From assembly GCF_042477335.2 (NCBI RefSeq), contig NC_091250.1, positions 58,225,384 to 58,289,383 of the forward strand: a DNA stretch of 64,000 nt, given 5' to 3'. Positions 58,401 to 62,012 of this stretch are shown here, piece after piece (the stretch's first letter is position 1; every line of letters starts with the position of its first letter). The notes under the pieces were generated by a model. It worked only from the letters and a program-made list of their open reading frames with translations. It was not told the origin of the DNA and searched no databases. The translations under genes were made by a program, and so were the position numbers. The DNA is from Ovis canadensis. Its lineage: Eukaryota; Chordata; Mammalia; Artiodactyla; Bovidae.

Positions 58401-61294
58401 ATTAAACATGTAAAGAACTCTAGTGACATCGTTCGCATACTGGCAGCGAGAATAATCATCATCCGCCCAAAAGCCCCCTCGATCACATCTGCGCCAGGCC
58501 TTTCTCTCATCCTGTGCATTCCCAGGGTAGATCCCACTGCCGTGGGCATTCCGAGTACACTGCAGGTACGCGGTGATGCCTGCCAGTGTTCTGGGCCACC
58601 TAGAGAGACAGAGACACAAGAGAACCTACGCTGACACGAGCAGCAGCAGGGGAAAGTCAAGCATCGGGACATGTCACACAGAATCAGAGGAAACTCAAGA
58701 GACAGAACTCCTTTAATAATAAAGACAAACACAAAAGAAGTTAAAATGAACTAAAACCATTGTAAGGTAACAGCTGAATAAATTTTAATGCCATAACAGA
58801 ACATTTTCCTACAATATTCTAAATATAACCACGGAAATTGTACCTTATCAAGCAGAACAGAAAAATGGTGCACCAAACGGTCTTATGTTTCTTTAATTAT
58901 TGTTACTGTATCGTTGGCTTATATAACCATTAGGTATATAAGGTCAGAATCTTTTCCAATACGAATAAAATTTGGCCTTTCACAGAAAGAGAGTTAGTAT
59001 ACTTGCAGAAAGGACTGCCATCCTTAAAATGGCCTGCCTGCAATGCTGGCCCTTAGGTGGCACCCAGGAATTTGGGGCTTTTTGTGTTCACAGTTAACTG
59101 GTAAGAGTGATTCACTTTACCTAGACAGTCTGGGGAAGCCATATGGTGTGCACTGAGCACCTGCTTTCATCCTGGGGGTCTAAAGTTTTGGAATGAGATA
59201 GACAGAGGTTGTCTTTATGAACATTTCCCAAAAGGAGTTTTGGATGCTGAGACTCCAGTGGACTTTCCTGGGCAAAAACACTATACAGAGGCTGCTGCCT
59301 TTTCAAGGCTGGAGGAGGGGTAGGCTCTGCATGAGCCTCCTGGGAGGCAGAGATAATCAAGAACTTACACACTGATCGCCCCAGAATCCATCTGTGTCTT
59401 CTCCCCTTATTATCCGGCTAGGTATATTACTACATCACTATATCTGAGCTGTGACCACAGCTGCCTGCTGAGTCCTGTGAGTCCTTTCAACAAACTTTTG
59501 CACTTGGGGGGTGGTCTTGAAAACATTCAATAACATATACAACCGAATTTATCTGAGTGAAGCCCAGATAAATTGCATAGGTACTGTGCAAGTGACTATA
59601 CCAACCTGCTGGCATGAAATCAGCACTAACTGGACTGGGAGAAATCTTTGTTATTTGAGCTCTATTTCTCCAAAACTGGGAATGAAAATAGTGTATTTAA
59701 TAAAAGCTACAGATGACTTACAACATATGAACTTCTAAATTATAATATCAGCCACACCAAAATGTAATGCATTATCAAAAACTGTATAAATAGATCAAGC
59801 AATGCTAAACTAAATCTTACTAATGCAGTGGAAGTTCTAACTGTATTATATCTCAAGGAGTGTCAAAAGATAAATAATTCATTAATCAGTTAAACAGATT
59901 CTTCTTCTATTTTTAAAAATGAAAACACTCCAAAACTATGAGCAAAGACAGATAATACACCATAAATAGAAAACATACTATGATTATTTAATAAAGGCAT
60001 TGAATGTAACAAAATTAACAAATGGTATCTATTTCACTTCAAAGTATACTGTATAAATATTATAAGTTAACAGTTAATCCACATAAAAGACTTATCTGTT
60101 GGCAACAATAAATTATGATTTCCACATACTCATATCCAGAAAAATTTTAAATGGGGGAGAAGAAAGGAATGTCAAAAGGCATTTAATATAATTTTTAAAA
60201 AAATCAATGAAGAACTAGCTGAGCTAAAGTTGTTACTGCTTCTTCACCTTGGACTTGAAAGAATAACAGAGGTTTTTTTTCTTATCCTTAAAAATCAGAC
60301 TTATAGCCACAAGGCAGCAAAAATACCAATCACTTACAGTGTAAATTAAACCGTGTATTCAAAAATCTCTATGCTGCTTTAAAGAGCTACATATTTCCCT
60401 TCATTTATATTAACTATAAACTGATTATTAAAATCCTGAACATAAAGCATTTTAGACAAATAATAAGTTTAAAGATAATGTTTTAAAGCAACTTTGAAAG
60501 TAAGGGGAGTCTAAAGTAAAAGTTGTTACCGCTCACAAATTCATTTAACTCAATCTGCTTATCCTAACATAATCCAACACTATTGGCTTCCCAAGCTTTC
60601 AGGCCACCCAACAGCTTTCATTTCTCAAAGTGCCCTCGTTTAATTGCTAGAAGAACCACATAGGGGAGGGAAATTGGGTGTGTGTTTCTGCTAAGTAAAA
60701 TGTCTACCAACTGTCTGCAGTTAAAACTGAATTAACACAACAAAACCTTCCCAAGGCCATCCAAAAAAAGCCCCTTAGAAACAGGAAATGCTGTTAACCT
60801 GTCTGAATTTCACACTATTTGAGTGGAACTTCCAAAATGTTTCCTAAAGCAGTGGTCTTAACTACTACAACAAAACTACAAAATAAAAATAAACACTTCT
60901 GGCTCAACCTTCAGGGACTCATCAATCAACAGATCTGAGATAAAGTTCAGGCACCTGTTTTTACTTTTAGTTCCCATAAATGATTCTGAAATCACCATTC
61001 TTAAGGGTAGTCCTTAGAAATATAAGGATATATATGTGAGTACATTTCTCAAATTCTTACTGAAGACAGGAGACCAATTACATACATCTATGCCTTTGAG
61101 AATAGAAAGAACTGGGGCAAATCAGCCCCTTTCCGCACTCTCCAAGTCACTGACCTGAAATCTCCTTTATTGTTCACCACCCTCTCAGGAGGACAGTACT
61201 GCGCAGAGCTTTCTAAGACCACAATATCTACGGTTCTTGTATTGTTCCCACGTTTGGTCTGGACGTGGCAGCCCCAATTTCCAGTCGATCCAGC
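243..61294 (-). CDS. ADGRA3: ADGRA3 (GPR125) adhesion GPCR, 3' twelve coding exons; 5' part outside window
   Basis: Twelve exons on the minus strand join in one frame: 61294-61155, 58599-58398, 57189-57034, 46354-46193, 43654-43451, 30682-30469, 30261-30053, 16316-16192, 15109-14986, 5868-5723, 1722-1627, 1485-243. Every intron between them is GT-AG and every split codon is restored. The sum is 3021 nt, 1006 residues plus TAG. Domains in window numbering: end of Ig domain (about 1-30), HormR (about 34-100), GAIN with GPS (about 115-429), seven membrane segments (about 443-732) and a cytoplasmic tail of about 270 residues ending ETTV. This is the plasma-membrane receptor ADGRA3; the tail sequence and PDZ ligand separate it from ADGRA2, whose third-loop and tail sequence differ. 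Family knowledge: an orphan adhesion GPCR linked to Wnt/planar-polarity signalling and Dlg scaffolds. The human protein is about 1321 residues, so roughly 315 N-terminal residues are missing, off the right edge. No frameshift or premature stop was found. Confidence 0.97.
1486..1626 (-). other. ADGRA3 shortest intron, 141 nt
   Basis: Between the TM4 and terminal exons. The length is a multiple of three, but the exon-end TA plus the intron G makes TAG, so retention would stop translation at once within ECL2. An internal tgtttcctag on the minus strand could act as a cryptic acceptor. Confidence 0.9.
1627..1722 (-). CDS. ADGRA3: ADGRA3 exon: TM4 and start of ECL2
   Basis: A 96-nt exon too short to stand out as an open frame. 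Acceptor ctgctag precedes G at 1722; the donor is TA|gtgagt with its GT at 1626-1625. It reads [20 protein letters not shown] then [11 protein letters not shown], with one base at the start completing Arg and two at the end beginning Tyr. The hydrophobic stretch is TM4. Phases fit both neighbours exactly. Confidence 0.97.
3951..4858 (-). mobile_element. BovB LINE fragment, 5' truncated
   Basis: The minus strand reads the C-terminal half of the BovB reverse transcriptase frame ([20 protein letters not shown], then [16 protein letters not shown]). The forward strand starts with ttgttcagtcactcaatcg, the reverse complement of the BovB 3' end. Frame breaks show it is dead. Confidence 0.93.
5430..5585 (+). 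repeat. MIR-type SINE fragment
   Basis: Old and diverged. It contains gtgctttacacattaagtca and aggcctcacaacaagtctat, matching the MIR core for catttaatcctcacaacaa in order. Confidence 0.65.
5723..5868 (-). CDS. ADGRA3: ADGRA3 exon: TM3 and second intracellular loop
   Basis: 146 nt, acceptor ttctttctag before GTT at 5868 (phase 0), donor ATGCTCAG|gtatcc with GT at 5722-5721. It reads [20 protein letters not shown] (TM3) followed by [20 protein letters not shown] and PPPPRPMLR, a basic then proline-rich second intracellular loop. The codon at 5823 is GTG (Val), an internal residue and not a start. Confidence 0.97.
6255..6452 (-). repeat. Bov-tA SINE
   Basis: The forward strand reads the reverse of the element, from gaaagtcgctcaatcgtgtc to the tRNA-like head gctgagccacaagggacgcc. 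Near full length. Confidence 0.93.
6453..6560 (-). repeat. Bov-tA SINE, partial, abutting the previous copy
   Basis: Only the head and middle are present (agaatactggaatgggtagc to gcaggcggattctttacc). It starts exactly where the preceding SINE ends, so one probably inserted in or beside the other. Confidence 0.85.
6725..6895 (+). repeat. MIR-like SINE fragment
   Basis: Diverged match to the MIR 3' part: ctcatttgtaaactgaggat, then a stretch ending agcatttagcactttgcctg. Confidence 0.6.
7676..7808 (-). repeat. CHR-type cetartiodactyl SINE, fragment
   Basis: The forward strand reads atttatttatattttggtag and ends aaccactggaccaccaggga, the reversed tRNA-derived head of the CHR family. Confidence 0.8.
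8440..8648 (+). repeat. Bov-tA SINE
   Basis: Head gggattcccaggcagctcag, body aagatctcctacagaaggga, end caaagagttggacacaattg. Full length, about 12-15% diverged by eye. Confidence 0.92.
9075..9290 (+). repeat. MIR-type SINE
   Basis: ctactgaatgcctgctatgt, then gacaaggagatggaggctga and tcacatggtcagtggtgggg follow the MIR order. Old. Confidence 0.65.
9355..9535 (+). repeat. MIR-type SINE fragment
   Basis: ggggcaagttatttctgttc and ttaatgtgaaagttaagata fit the MIR 'soluble' half; it abuts another MIR copy at 9075-9290. Confidence 0.55.
10175..10386 (+). repeat. Bov-tA SINE
   Basis: Head ggggctttccaggtgtctaa, body ggttgggaagatcccctgga, end cacaaagagccagacacaac with an (acc) tail. Confidence 0.92.
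10405..10518 (+). mobile_element. BovB LINE 3' end
   Basis: gaacatgagtctgagcaagc and tcgcaaagagtcggacatga match the last 115 bp of BovB. It lies 18 bp after a Bov-tA copy. Confidence 0.85.
11040..11200 (+). repeat. MIR/L2-type old repeat
   Basis: ctgctgagcaactactatgc gives way to tggatgaacaatggtgaat and ccctgtagagcttcgagtc, the usual order of this old family. Confidence 0.5.
11495..11640 (+). repeat. MIR-type SINE fragment
   Basis: acgttactgagcacttactg and ctggtactggagtcatttaa match the MIR core. Confidence 0.65.
11800..13560 (-). mobile_element. old L1 LINE fragment, antisense to forward strand, broken by a SINE
   Basis: Forward text reads like reversed L1 ORF2/3' sequence: ctgctactgtgcagagtgct gctatgaa, later actggacaatggtctgtctt and ctattctactgtgttggtct. 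Too diverged for an open frame. The SINE at 12506-12709 inserted into it. Confidence 0.7.
12506..12709 (-). repeat. Bov-tA SINE with target-site duplication
   Basis: Reversed element from gctgagtcgctcagccgtgt to gagccaccagggaagccc. Flanks atgtattgagaat (about 12493-12505) and atgtactgagaat (12710-12722) differ at one base and are the likely target-site duplication. Confidence 0.94.
13740..14290 (+). mobile_element. L1 LINE 3' fragment, interrupted by a composite insertion
   Basis: Reads actgcagtgttacaacattc, gatgaatggatgaagaaaac, gaatgaaccttgaggatgtc and agacagaaggtagaatggtg, typical of the L1 ORF2 end and 3' UTR. L1-like text resumes near 14240 (aattggttaagagggaagat). The piece in between is not L1; see findings. 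Confidence 0.75.
14128..14208 (+). other. composite insertion built from ADGRA3 TM1 exon (inverted) and flanking intron
   Basis: 14149-14169 equals the reverse complement of 16200-16220 at all 21 bases, within the TM1 exon; tcctcttgt just left of it also matches, at almost the same spacing. 14170-14208 equals 15932-15970 at 38 of 39 bases in direct orientation. The two copies abut. It has no splice sites and cannot be an exon. Confidence 0.75.
14986..15109 (-). CDS. ADGRA3: ADGRA3 exon: first intracellular loop, TM2, ECL1 and conserved Cys before TM3
   Basis: 124 nt, acceptor tttcaacag before T at 15109, donor CAAGCA|gtaagt with GT at 14985-14984. After the split Ser codon it reads [20 protein letters not shown], then [20 protein letters not shown] and A. 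This is TM2 plus the first extracellular loop. N-A-S in that loop is a possible N-glycosylation sequon. The Cys of SICQ is the expected partner of the ECL2 Cys. Confidence 0.97.
15110..16191 (-). other. ADGRA3 intron, 1.1 kb
   Basis: No young repeat recognised. It contains the source of one half of the composite insertion (15932-15970) and an inverted repeat close to the donor site (16102-16140). Confidence 0.9.
16102..16140. repeat. perfect inverted repeat, 16-bp arms, 7-nt spacer
   Basis: Left arm aattaggtataaaatt (16102-16117) and right arm aattttatacctaatt (16125-16140) are exact reverse complements. It is 51 nt inside the intron from the TM1-exon donor. Confidence 0.95.
16192..16316 (-). 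CDS. ADGRA3: ADGRA3 exon: stalk after the GPS and TM1
   Basis: 125 nt, acceptor ttctcccttcag before GAT at 16316 (phase 0), donor CACAG|gtaaga with GT at 16191-16190. It reads [20 protein letters not shown], then [20 protein letters not shown] and H, i.e. the short linker and TM1. Part of it (16200-16220) is repeated in inverted orientation at 14149-14169; see findings. Confidence 0.97.
16660..16866 (+). repeat. Bov-tA SINE
   Basis: Head cttggcttccgtgatggttc, body ggaagatcccctagagaagg, end gaagtgactgagcgactaac. Confidence 0.93.
17140..17290 (+). repeat. MIR-type SINE fragment
   Basis: aaccaggcactgtgccagca, then actcccattttatagcttga and tgaggcacaaagaggttaag follow the MIR order. Confidence 0.75.
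18554..19266 (-). mobile_element. BovB LINE fragment, 5' truncated
   Basis: Forward strand starts with the reversed BovB end (gttcagttgctcagtcatgt). The minus strand reads [20 protein letters not shown], then [20 protein letters not shown], the region after the reverse transcriptase core. The 280-codon forward frame over it is antisense to BovB. Confidence 0.94.
20000..20222 (+). mobile_element. L1 LINE 3' end
   Basis: gacattgtatacctgaagct and tgtcaattatacctctactg, ending in A-rich sequence, match an L1 3' tail. Confidence 0.7.
20510..20735 (+). repeat. Bov-tA SINE with (act)n tail and target-site duplication
   Basis: Head gggcttcccaggtagcacta, end tgcagagtcggacacaaatg, then an act repeat. 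Flanked by tttaagaaa at 20501-20509 and 20736-20744. Confidence 0.94.
21340..22340 (+). mobile_element. BovB LINE fragment with intact reverse transcriptase YADD box
   Basis: Reads [20 protein letters not shown], where YADD is the catalytic metal-binding motif, then [20 protein letters not shown] and [20 protein letters not shown], ending gactgagcaactgaactgaa. A stop at LIAQ (tag, about 21653) and frame changes make it inactive. Confidence 0.95.
22638..22824 (-). mobile_element. ruminant L1 3' UTR tail with 16-bp target-site duplication
   Basis: On the minus strand it ends in a poly-A (T run at 22641) and carries the G-rich polypurine tract expected in an L1 3' UTR (forward cccccctcccacctctc). 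It is bounded by ttagtgtccttttata at 22622-22637 and 22825-22840, identical at all 16 bases. Confidence 0.85.
22981..23520 (+). mobile_element. solo LTR of an endogenous retrovirus, 540 bp
   Basis: Begins TGTTGAGACC and ends TCCTACA, so TG...CA as LTRs do, and it sits cleanly inside the older MaLR LTR. Flanks aaaac and aaaag are a plausible 5-bp duplication with one change. No internal viral genes are present. Family not identified; strand is assigned from TG...CA only and could be either. Confidence 0.6.
24131..24701 (-). mobile_element. BovB LINE fragment inside L1
   Basis: Reversed BovB 3' end (ttcagttactcagtcgtgtc) to gactgcagtcaccgtcta. Several indels; no long frame remains. Confidence 0.9.
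24797..25016 (-). repeat. Bov-tA SINE inside L1
   Basis: Reversed element from atgctaagtcacttcagttg to catcacctgggaagccc. Confidence 0.92.
25640..25835 (+). repeat. MIR-type SINE fragment
   Basis: tttctccatctgtaaactag, then gatgaccaaataggttaatt fits the MIR 3' half. Confidence 0.65.
26105..26886 (+). mobile_element. BovB LINE fragment, 5' truncated within the reverse transcriptase core
   Basis: Starts at [20 protein letters not shown], so the Tyr-Ala of YADD is lost at the truncation. It continues through [20 protein letters not shown] and ends in a ctgaa repeat. A tag at about 26463 interrupts CES. Confidence 0.95.
26938..27147 (-). repeat. Bov-tA SINE
   Basis: Reversed element from ggtttagttgctaagtcatg to gctaccagagaagccc; it is only 50 bp past a BovB end. 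Confidence 0.92.
29316..29530 (-). repeat. Bov-tA SINE, first of a tandem pair
   Basis: Reversed element from gaaagtgttagtcgctcagt to gagccaccagggaagcccc. Confidence 0.93.
29543..29744 (-). repeat. Bov-tA SINE, second of a tandem pair
   Basis: Reversed element from gtgaaagttgctccatcttg to catcagggaagccc, same orientation as the copy 12 bp to its left. Confidence 0.93.
30053..30261 (-). CDS. ADGRA3: ADGRA3 exon: C-terminal GAIN subdomain with GPS motif
   Basis: 209 nt, acceptor tttcctccag before AT at 30261, donor TTAATG|gtatgg with GT at 30052-30051. It starts (D)[20 protein letters not shown] and contains [20 protein letters not shown], the WxF..W..C pattern of a GAIN/GPS region, then [11 protein letters not shown]. 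Where most adhesion GPCRs have H-L-T/S at the cleavage site, this has S-L-S, which suggests no or weak autoproteolysis. Confidence 0.97.
30262..30468 (-). other. ADGRA3 intron, 207 nt
   Basis: Short intron within the GAIN-coding region with donor gtttgt and acceptor tcctccag. No repeat recognised. Confidence 0.92.
30469..30682 (-). CDS. ADGRA3: ADGRA3 exon: GAIN domain
   Basis: 214 nt, acceptor atattttcag before AAC at 30682 (phase 0), donor AAAATAG|gtttgt with GT at 30468-30467. It reads [20 protein letters not shown] then [20 protein letters not shown] and continues to PVILTKI. The last base G joins AT of the next exon to make Asp. GNSTN carries an N-glycosylation sequon. The ATT-GTG before GEAS-like sequence is internal, not a start. 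Confidence 0.96.
31646..31669. repeat. T12 run joined to G12 run
   Basis: Twelve T followed directly by twelve G, just before an L1 tail. A tract of this kind is length-unstable and hard to sequence. Confidence 0.9.
31685..31925 (-). mobile_element. ruminant L1 3' UTR tail
   Basis: Forward attttaattggaggtaattag, gttttgccatacattcacat and cccccctcccacctccc-like polypyrimidine text match the copies at 22638 and 40674. Confidence 0.8.
31955..32277 (-). repeat. CHR-type cetartiodactyl SINE, near full length
   Basis: Forward tttttggctgtgctggctct, gtggcgagtgggggctactc, gtggcacatgggctcagtag and ccgagccacaagggaagccc follow the reversed CHR order over about 320 bp. Confidence 0.85.
33683..33800 (+). 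repeat. CHR-type SINE fragment
   Basis: tccagtggttaaaactctgt, ccaatgcagggggtgagggt and gtggcatgtccaaaac match the CHR head. Confidence 0.8.
33985..34712 (+). mobile_element. L1 LINE 3' end with A-rich tail
   Basis: tacactgttggtgggaatgt, gccatatgatccagaaatcc, gatgtggaaacaacctgaat and aaggaactagagattatgac are L1 ORF2-end text. It ends tcaaccatccttcaatt plus poly-A. Contains a short (ta)n at about 34613. Confidence 0.88.
34779..34800. repeat. poly-G tract, 22 nt
   Basis: Twenty-two consecutive G on the forward strand (poly-C in the transcript), followed by agggag. Confidence 0.95.
35018..35186 (+). mobile_element. Tigger-type DNA transposon, left part
   Basis: Left end caggcatagcttgttatatt then cacttcacagatactgcatt, and tttgtggcaatcctacattg. 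The right part resumes at 38158, after BovB. Confidence 0.7.
35195..38157 (+). mobile_element. BovB LINE, nearly full length but decayed
   Basis: About 2.96 kb, starting ccttcatggatcatgacctt near the element's 5' region and ending aagcaactgaagaaca. Endonuclease-region text lies around 35800-35990 ([20 protein letters not shown]). The reverse transcriptase box reads [20 protein letters not shown], so YADD has become YADA. Many stops and frameshifts. A block near 35250-35420 differs from the BovB order; see findings. Confidence 0.93.
35355..35430 (-). repeat. SINE/BovB-tail-like piece inside the large BovB
   Basis: ttgttgttcagccactatgt and gtccaactcttgagacccca resemble the reversed BovB/Bov-A end, in opposite orientation to the host BovB, which resumes at about 35430. 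Confidence 0.7.
38158..38335 (+). mobile_element. Tigger-type DNA transposon, right part
   Basis: taatagaccacagtatagtg, cacaaactcatgtaactcgc and the right end caaagatctgcctataccg pair with the left end at 35018. Confidence 0.7.
38985..39340 (+). repeat. two MIR/L2-type old fragments in a row
   Basis: First gagataaacaatgaaataag with tccctgacctcaaa; then a clearer MIR, tgcttgtcctgtaccaggca to acttgcccaagtttgcacag. Confidence 0.7.
40674..40866 (-). mobile_element. ruminant L1 3' UTR tail
   Basis: tttattttaattggaggata, attttgtcatatatacatca, then a polypyrimidine tract (ccccctcccacctcc) and gagcaccagtttggggtg. Confidence 0.78.
41918..42036 (+). repeat. Bov-tA/Bov-A SINE, head lost
   Basis: Only the 3' part: cccactccagtattcttgtc to gcaaaagttggacatgactt, then an accacc tail. 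Confidence 0.88.
42413..42619 (-). repeat. Bov-tA SINE
   Basis: Reversed element from gaagtcgctcagtcatgtct to gagccaccaggggagcccc. Confidence 0.93.
43055..43405 (+). mobile_element. Tigger-like (TcMar) non-autonomous DNA transposon
   Basis: gattccaggatcctcttgga, accaaaacctgtggatgctc, ctagattacttataatacct, and gggttgaatctgtagatacc follow the order of a Tigger-derived family. It ends only about 45 nt from the GAIN exon donor at 43450. Subfamily not determined. Confidence 0.65.
43451..43654 (-). CDS. ADGRA3: ADGRA3 exon: GAIN domain
   Basis: 204 nt, 68 codons, phase 0 at both ends. The acceptor is gattgacttttgaag before TAT at 43654, and the donor is CTGAAG|gtacgt with GT at 43450-43449. It reads [20 protein letters not shown] and later [20 protein letters not shown] and [11 protein letters not shown]. 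The pyrimidine tract is short and broken by purines, the weakest acceptor of the twelve. Being 204 nt and in phase, skipping it would keep the frame. Confidence 0.96.
43655..46192 (-). other. ADGRA3 intron, 2.5 kb
   Basis: One Bov-tA SINE and a (ta)n run at about 44655. Nothing else recognised in 43655-45515 or 45730-46192. Confidence 0.85.
45517..45729 (-). repeat. Bov-tA SINE
   Basis: Reversed element from gttggttagtcactaaattg to gagccaccagggaagcccaa. Confidence 0.93.
46193..46354 (-). CDS. ADGRA3: ADGRA3 exon: GAIN domain, N-terminal helical part
   Basis: 162 nt, 54 codons, phase 0 at both ends. Acceptor cacgcctgctag before CTT at 46354, donor TCAACA|gtaagt with GT at 46192-46191. It reads [20 protein letters not shown], then [20 protein letters not shown] and [14 protein letters not shown]. 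The amphipathic helical character matches the GAIN subdomain A. Confidence 0.97.
46632..46668 (+). other. G-rich stretch with G-quadruplex potential
   Basis: Runs G4, G4-5, G5, G3 and G6 are separated by loops of 1, 2, 8 and 3 nt. On the forward strand, i.e. the transcription template strand, about 280 nt upstream of a GAIN exon acceptor. Confidence 0.6.
47620..47765 (+). repeat. MIR-type SINE fragment
   Basis: tttgtgaaacaaggataata, ttgtgaagattaagctccac and tgcacatggcaggcattcaa fit the MIR 3' half. Confidence 0.65.
48105..48275 (+). repeat. MIR/L2-type old repeat
   Basis: tgactaaatatttattgagg and gccagacactatcccaagca, then gatatagcagtgagagaaac. Confidence 0.55.
48506..48711 (+). repeat. Bov-tA SINE with target-site duplication
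   Basis: Head ggcttccctgtggcttagat, end aaaagtcggacacaactgag. Flanks atgaaaacaccag (48494) and atgaaaataccag (48712) differ at one base. Confidence 0.94.
49208..49303. repeat. perfect 48-bp tandem duplication
   Basis: 49208-49255 and 49256-49303 are identical (atctcttttgaaaagctgtt ... aaactacagctat). Exactly two copies. Confidence 0.95.
49438..49447. repeat. poly-C tract, 10 nt
   Basis: Ten C in a row after taagctt. Confidence 0.9.
51007..51213 (-). repeat. Bov-tA SINE
   Basis: Reversed element from gttagtcactcagtcatatc to gatccaccagggaagtcc. Confidence 0.92.
52890..53043 (+). repeat. Bov-tA SINE, head lost
   Basis: gggagacctgggttcgatcc to gcaaagagtcagacacgact, then cttcact repeats. Confidence 0.92.
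54135..54760 (+). mobile_element. L1 3' tail interrupted by a BovB fragment
   Basis: L1 tail text at 54140-54250 (tgctgatttatg-like, ttatcctccaattaaaataa plus poly-A) and again at 54700-54760 (atcaactcaacttcaattaa), with BovB at 54285-54690 between. Confidence 0.65.
54285..54690 (+). mobile_element. BovB LINE 3' fragment
   Basis: aaggtccatatagtcaaagc, agaactgatgcttttgaact and gaccgagcaactgaactg match the last 400 bp of BovB; the coding frame is broken. Confidence 0.92.
55651..55732 (+). mobile_element. mariner-derived MITE; hairpin resembling miR-2284/2285 precursors
   Basis: Left arm attgggttggccaaaaagtt and right arm aattttttggccaaatcaat are near-complementary over about 35 nt each with a short loop. 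Ruminant mariner MITEs carry this sequence, and the arms resemble members of the bta-miR-2284/2285 family. Transcription from this copy is not shown; the hairpin is nearly symmetrical, so either strand could fold. Confidence 0.75.
56395..56592 (+). mobile_element. ruminant L1 3' UTR tail
   Basis: gtgggaggggg polypurine tract (56445-56480), then gattcatgttgatgtatggc and an A-rich end. Same family as the minus-strand copies at 22638, 31685 and 40674. Confidence 0.82.
57034..57189 (-). CDS. ADGRA3: ADGRA3 exon: start of GAIN domain
   Basis: 156 nt, 52 codons, phase 0 at both ends. Acceptor gccttcttaatacag before ATG at 57189, donor AAAGAG|gtattt with GT at 57033-57032. It reads [55 protein letters not shown] and NFS are N-glycosylation sequons. 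A Bov-tA SINE begins 35 nt upstream of the acceptor. The first ATG is an internal Met and not an initiator. Confidence 0.97.
57225..57380 (-). repeat. Bov-tA SINE 35 nt upstream of a splice acceptor
   Basis: Reversed element from gtgaagtgaaagtcgctcag to ggatcgaacacaggtctcgc, with its tRNA head truncated. It is in the same orientation as the gene, and its 3' end faces the GAIN exon at 57189. Confidence 0.92.
57555..57645 (+). repeat. CHR-type SINE fragment
   Basis: gacttccctggtggtccagt, ttaagactgtgcttctagtg and cacggccaaaagataaa match the head and end of CHR with the middle deleted. Confidence 0.8.
58398..58599 (-). CDS. ADGRA3: ADGRA3 exon: hormone-receptor (HormR) domain
   Basis: 202 nt, acceptor ctctgtctctctag before G at 58599 (completing Arg), donor AATCAG|gtaact with GT at 58397-58396. 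It reads [14 protein letters not shown], a Gly/Pro-rich insert, [19 protein letters not shown], and [10 protein letters not shown]. The W-P-x-T-x-A-G, R-C and W-x-x-x-D-x-S-x-C spacing is the HormR signature. The domain starts in the exon upstream (YCPPE). Confidence 0.97.
58600..61154 (-). other. ADGRA3 intron, 2.6 kb
   Basis: AT-rich. I recognise no young repeat, no RNA gene and no extra exon here. Confidence 0.85.
61155..61294 (-). CDS. ADGRA3: ADGRA3 exon: end of Ig domain and start of HormR; most 5' exon in window
   Basis: 140 nt, acceptor aatattcag before GCT at 61294 (phase 0), donor GATTTCAG|gtcagt with GT at 61154-61153. It reads [55 protein letters not shown] is the F strand and Cys of an Ig domain; YCPPE opens the HormR domain. 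N-N-T is a sequon. Upstream exons (LRRs, rest of Ig, signal peptide) are not in the window. Confidence 0.95.
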
Positions 61295-61689
61295 CTGAAT
61301 ATTAGAAATGGTTAGGGCACTGCATGAAGAAAGAGTTTAAAGAGAGAAAATCTGGTTAGGCAAGAAGGGAGACAACACGTGCTTCGATCATGCATTTAGC
61401 AAACATGACTGTCGCTGGAGGCTAAGTGCTTGCTAGATAAAAATGAATAAAAAAATGATCCCTCCGTTTAAGCACTTCAGCAGCAAGTCAAGAGGTGTAA
61501 CATAAGAATGAATGGAGGGCAGTGGCACTGAGACTCCAGGAAAAGGCAGGGCAGGCCATGCCACGGAGGGAGACCAAGCTCCAGAAGAGAAACACCACGG
61601 CCCTGCCTTCAGCAAAACTAACGGAGACGCTGTGTGTTTTCCATTTTGTATCTAAGTTCATTCATATCTTTTTCTTTAGATTTCACATA

Positions 61690-62012
61690 TAGGGATAAAA
61701 ACAGAAACGGACCCACAGACATAGAAAACAAACTTATGGTTCTCAAAGGGAAAGGAGGGAAGAGGGATAAATTGAGTTTGGGATGAACATATACATGTTA
61801 CTACTATACATGAAACAGGTAACCAACCTAGTGTATATAGCACAGGGAACTCAATATTTTGCAATAACCTATAAGGGAAAAGAATCTGGAAAATGTATAT
61901 ATACACACAGGTATACATATGAATGAATATATGTATGAATCATCTTGTATACCCGAATCTAACACAACGTTGTAAATCAACTACACTGCAATAAAAAAAA
62001 AAAGAGAAAAAA
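61690..62012 (+). mobile_element. L1 LINE 3' end with poly-A tail
   Basis: ggttctcaaagggaaaggag, atagcacagggaactcaata and cgttgtaaatcaactacact, then an A-rich tail. Confidence 0.85.
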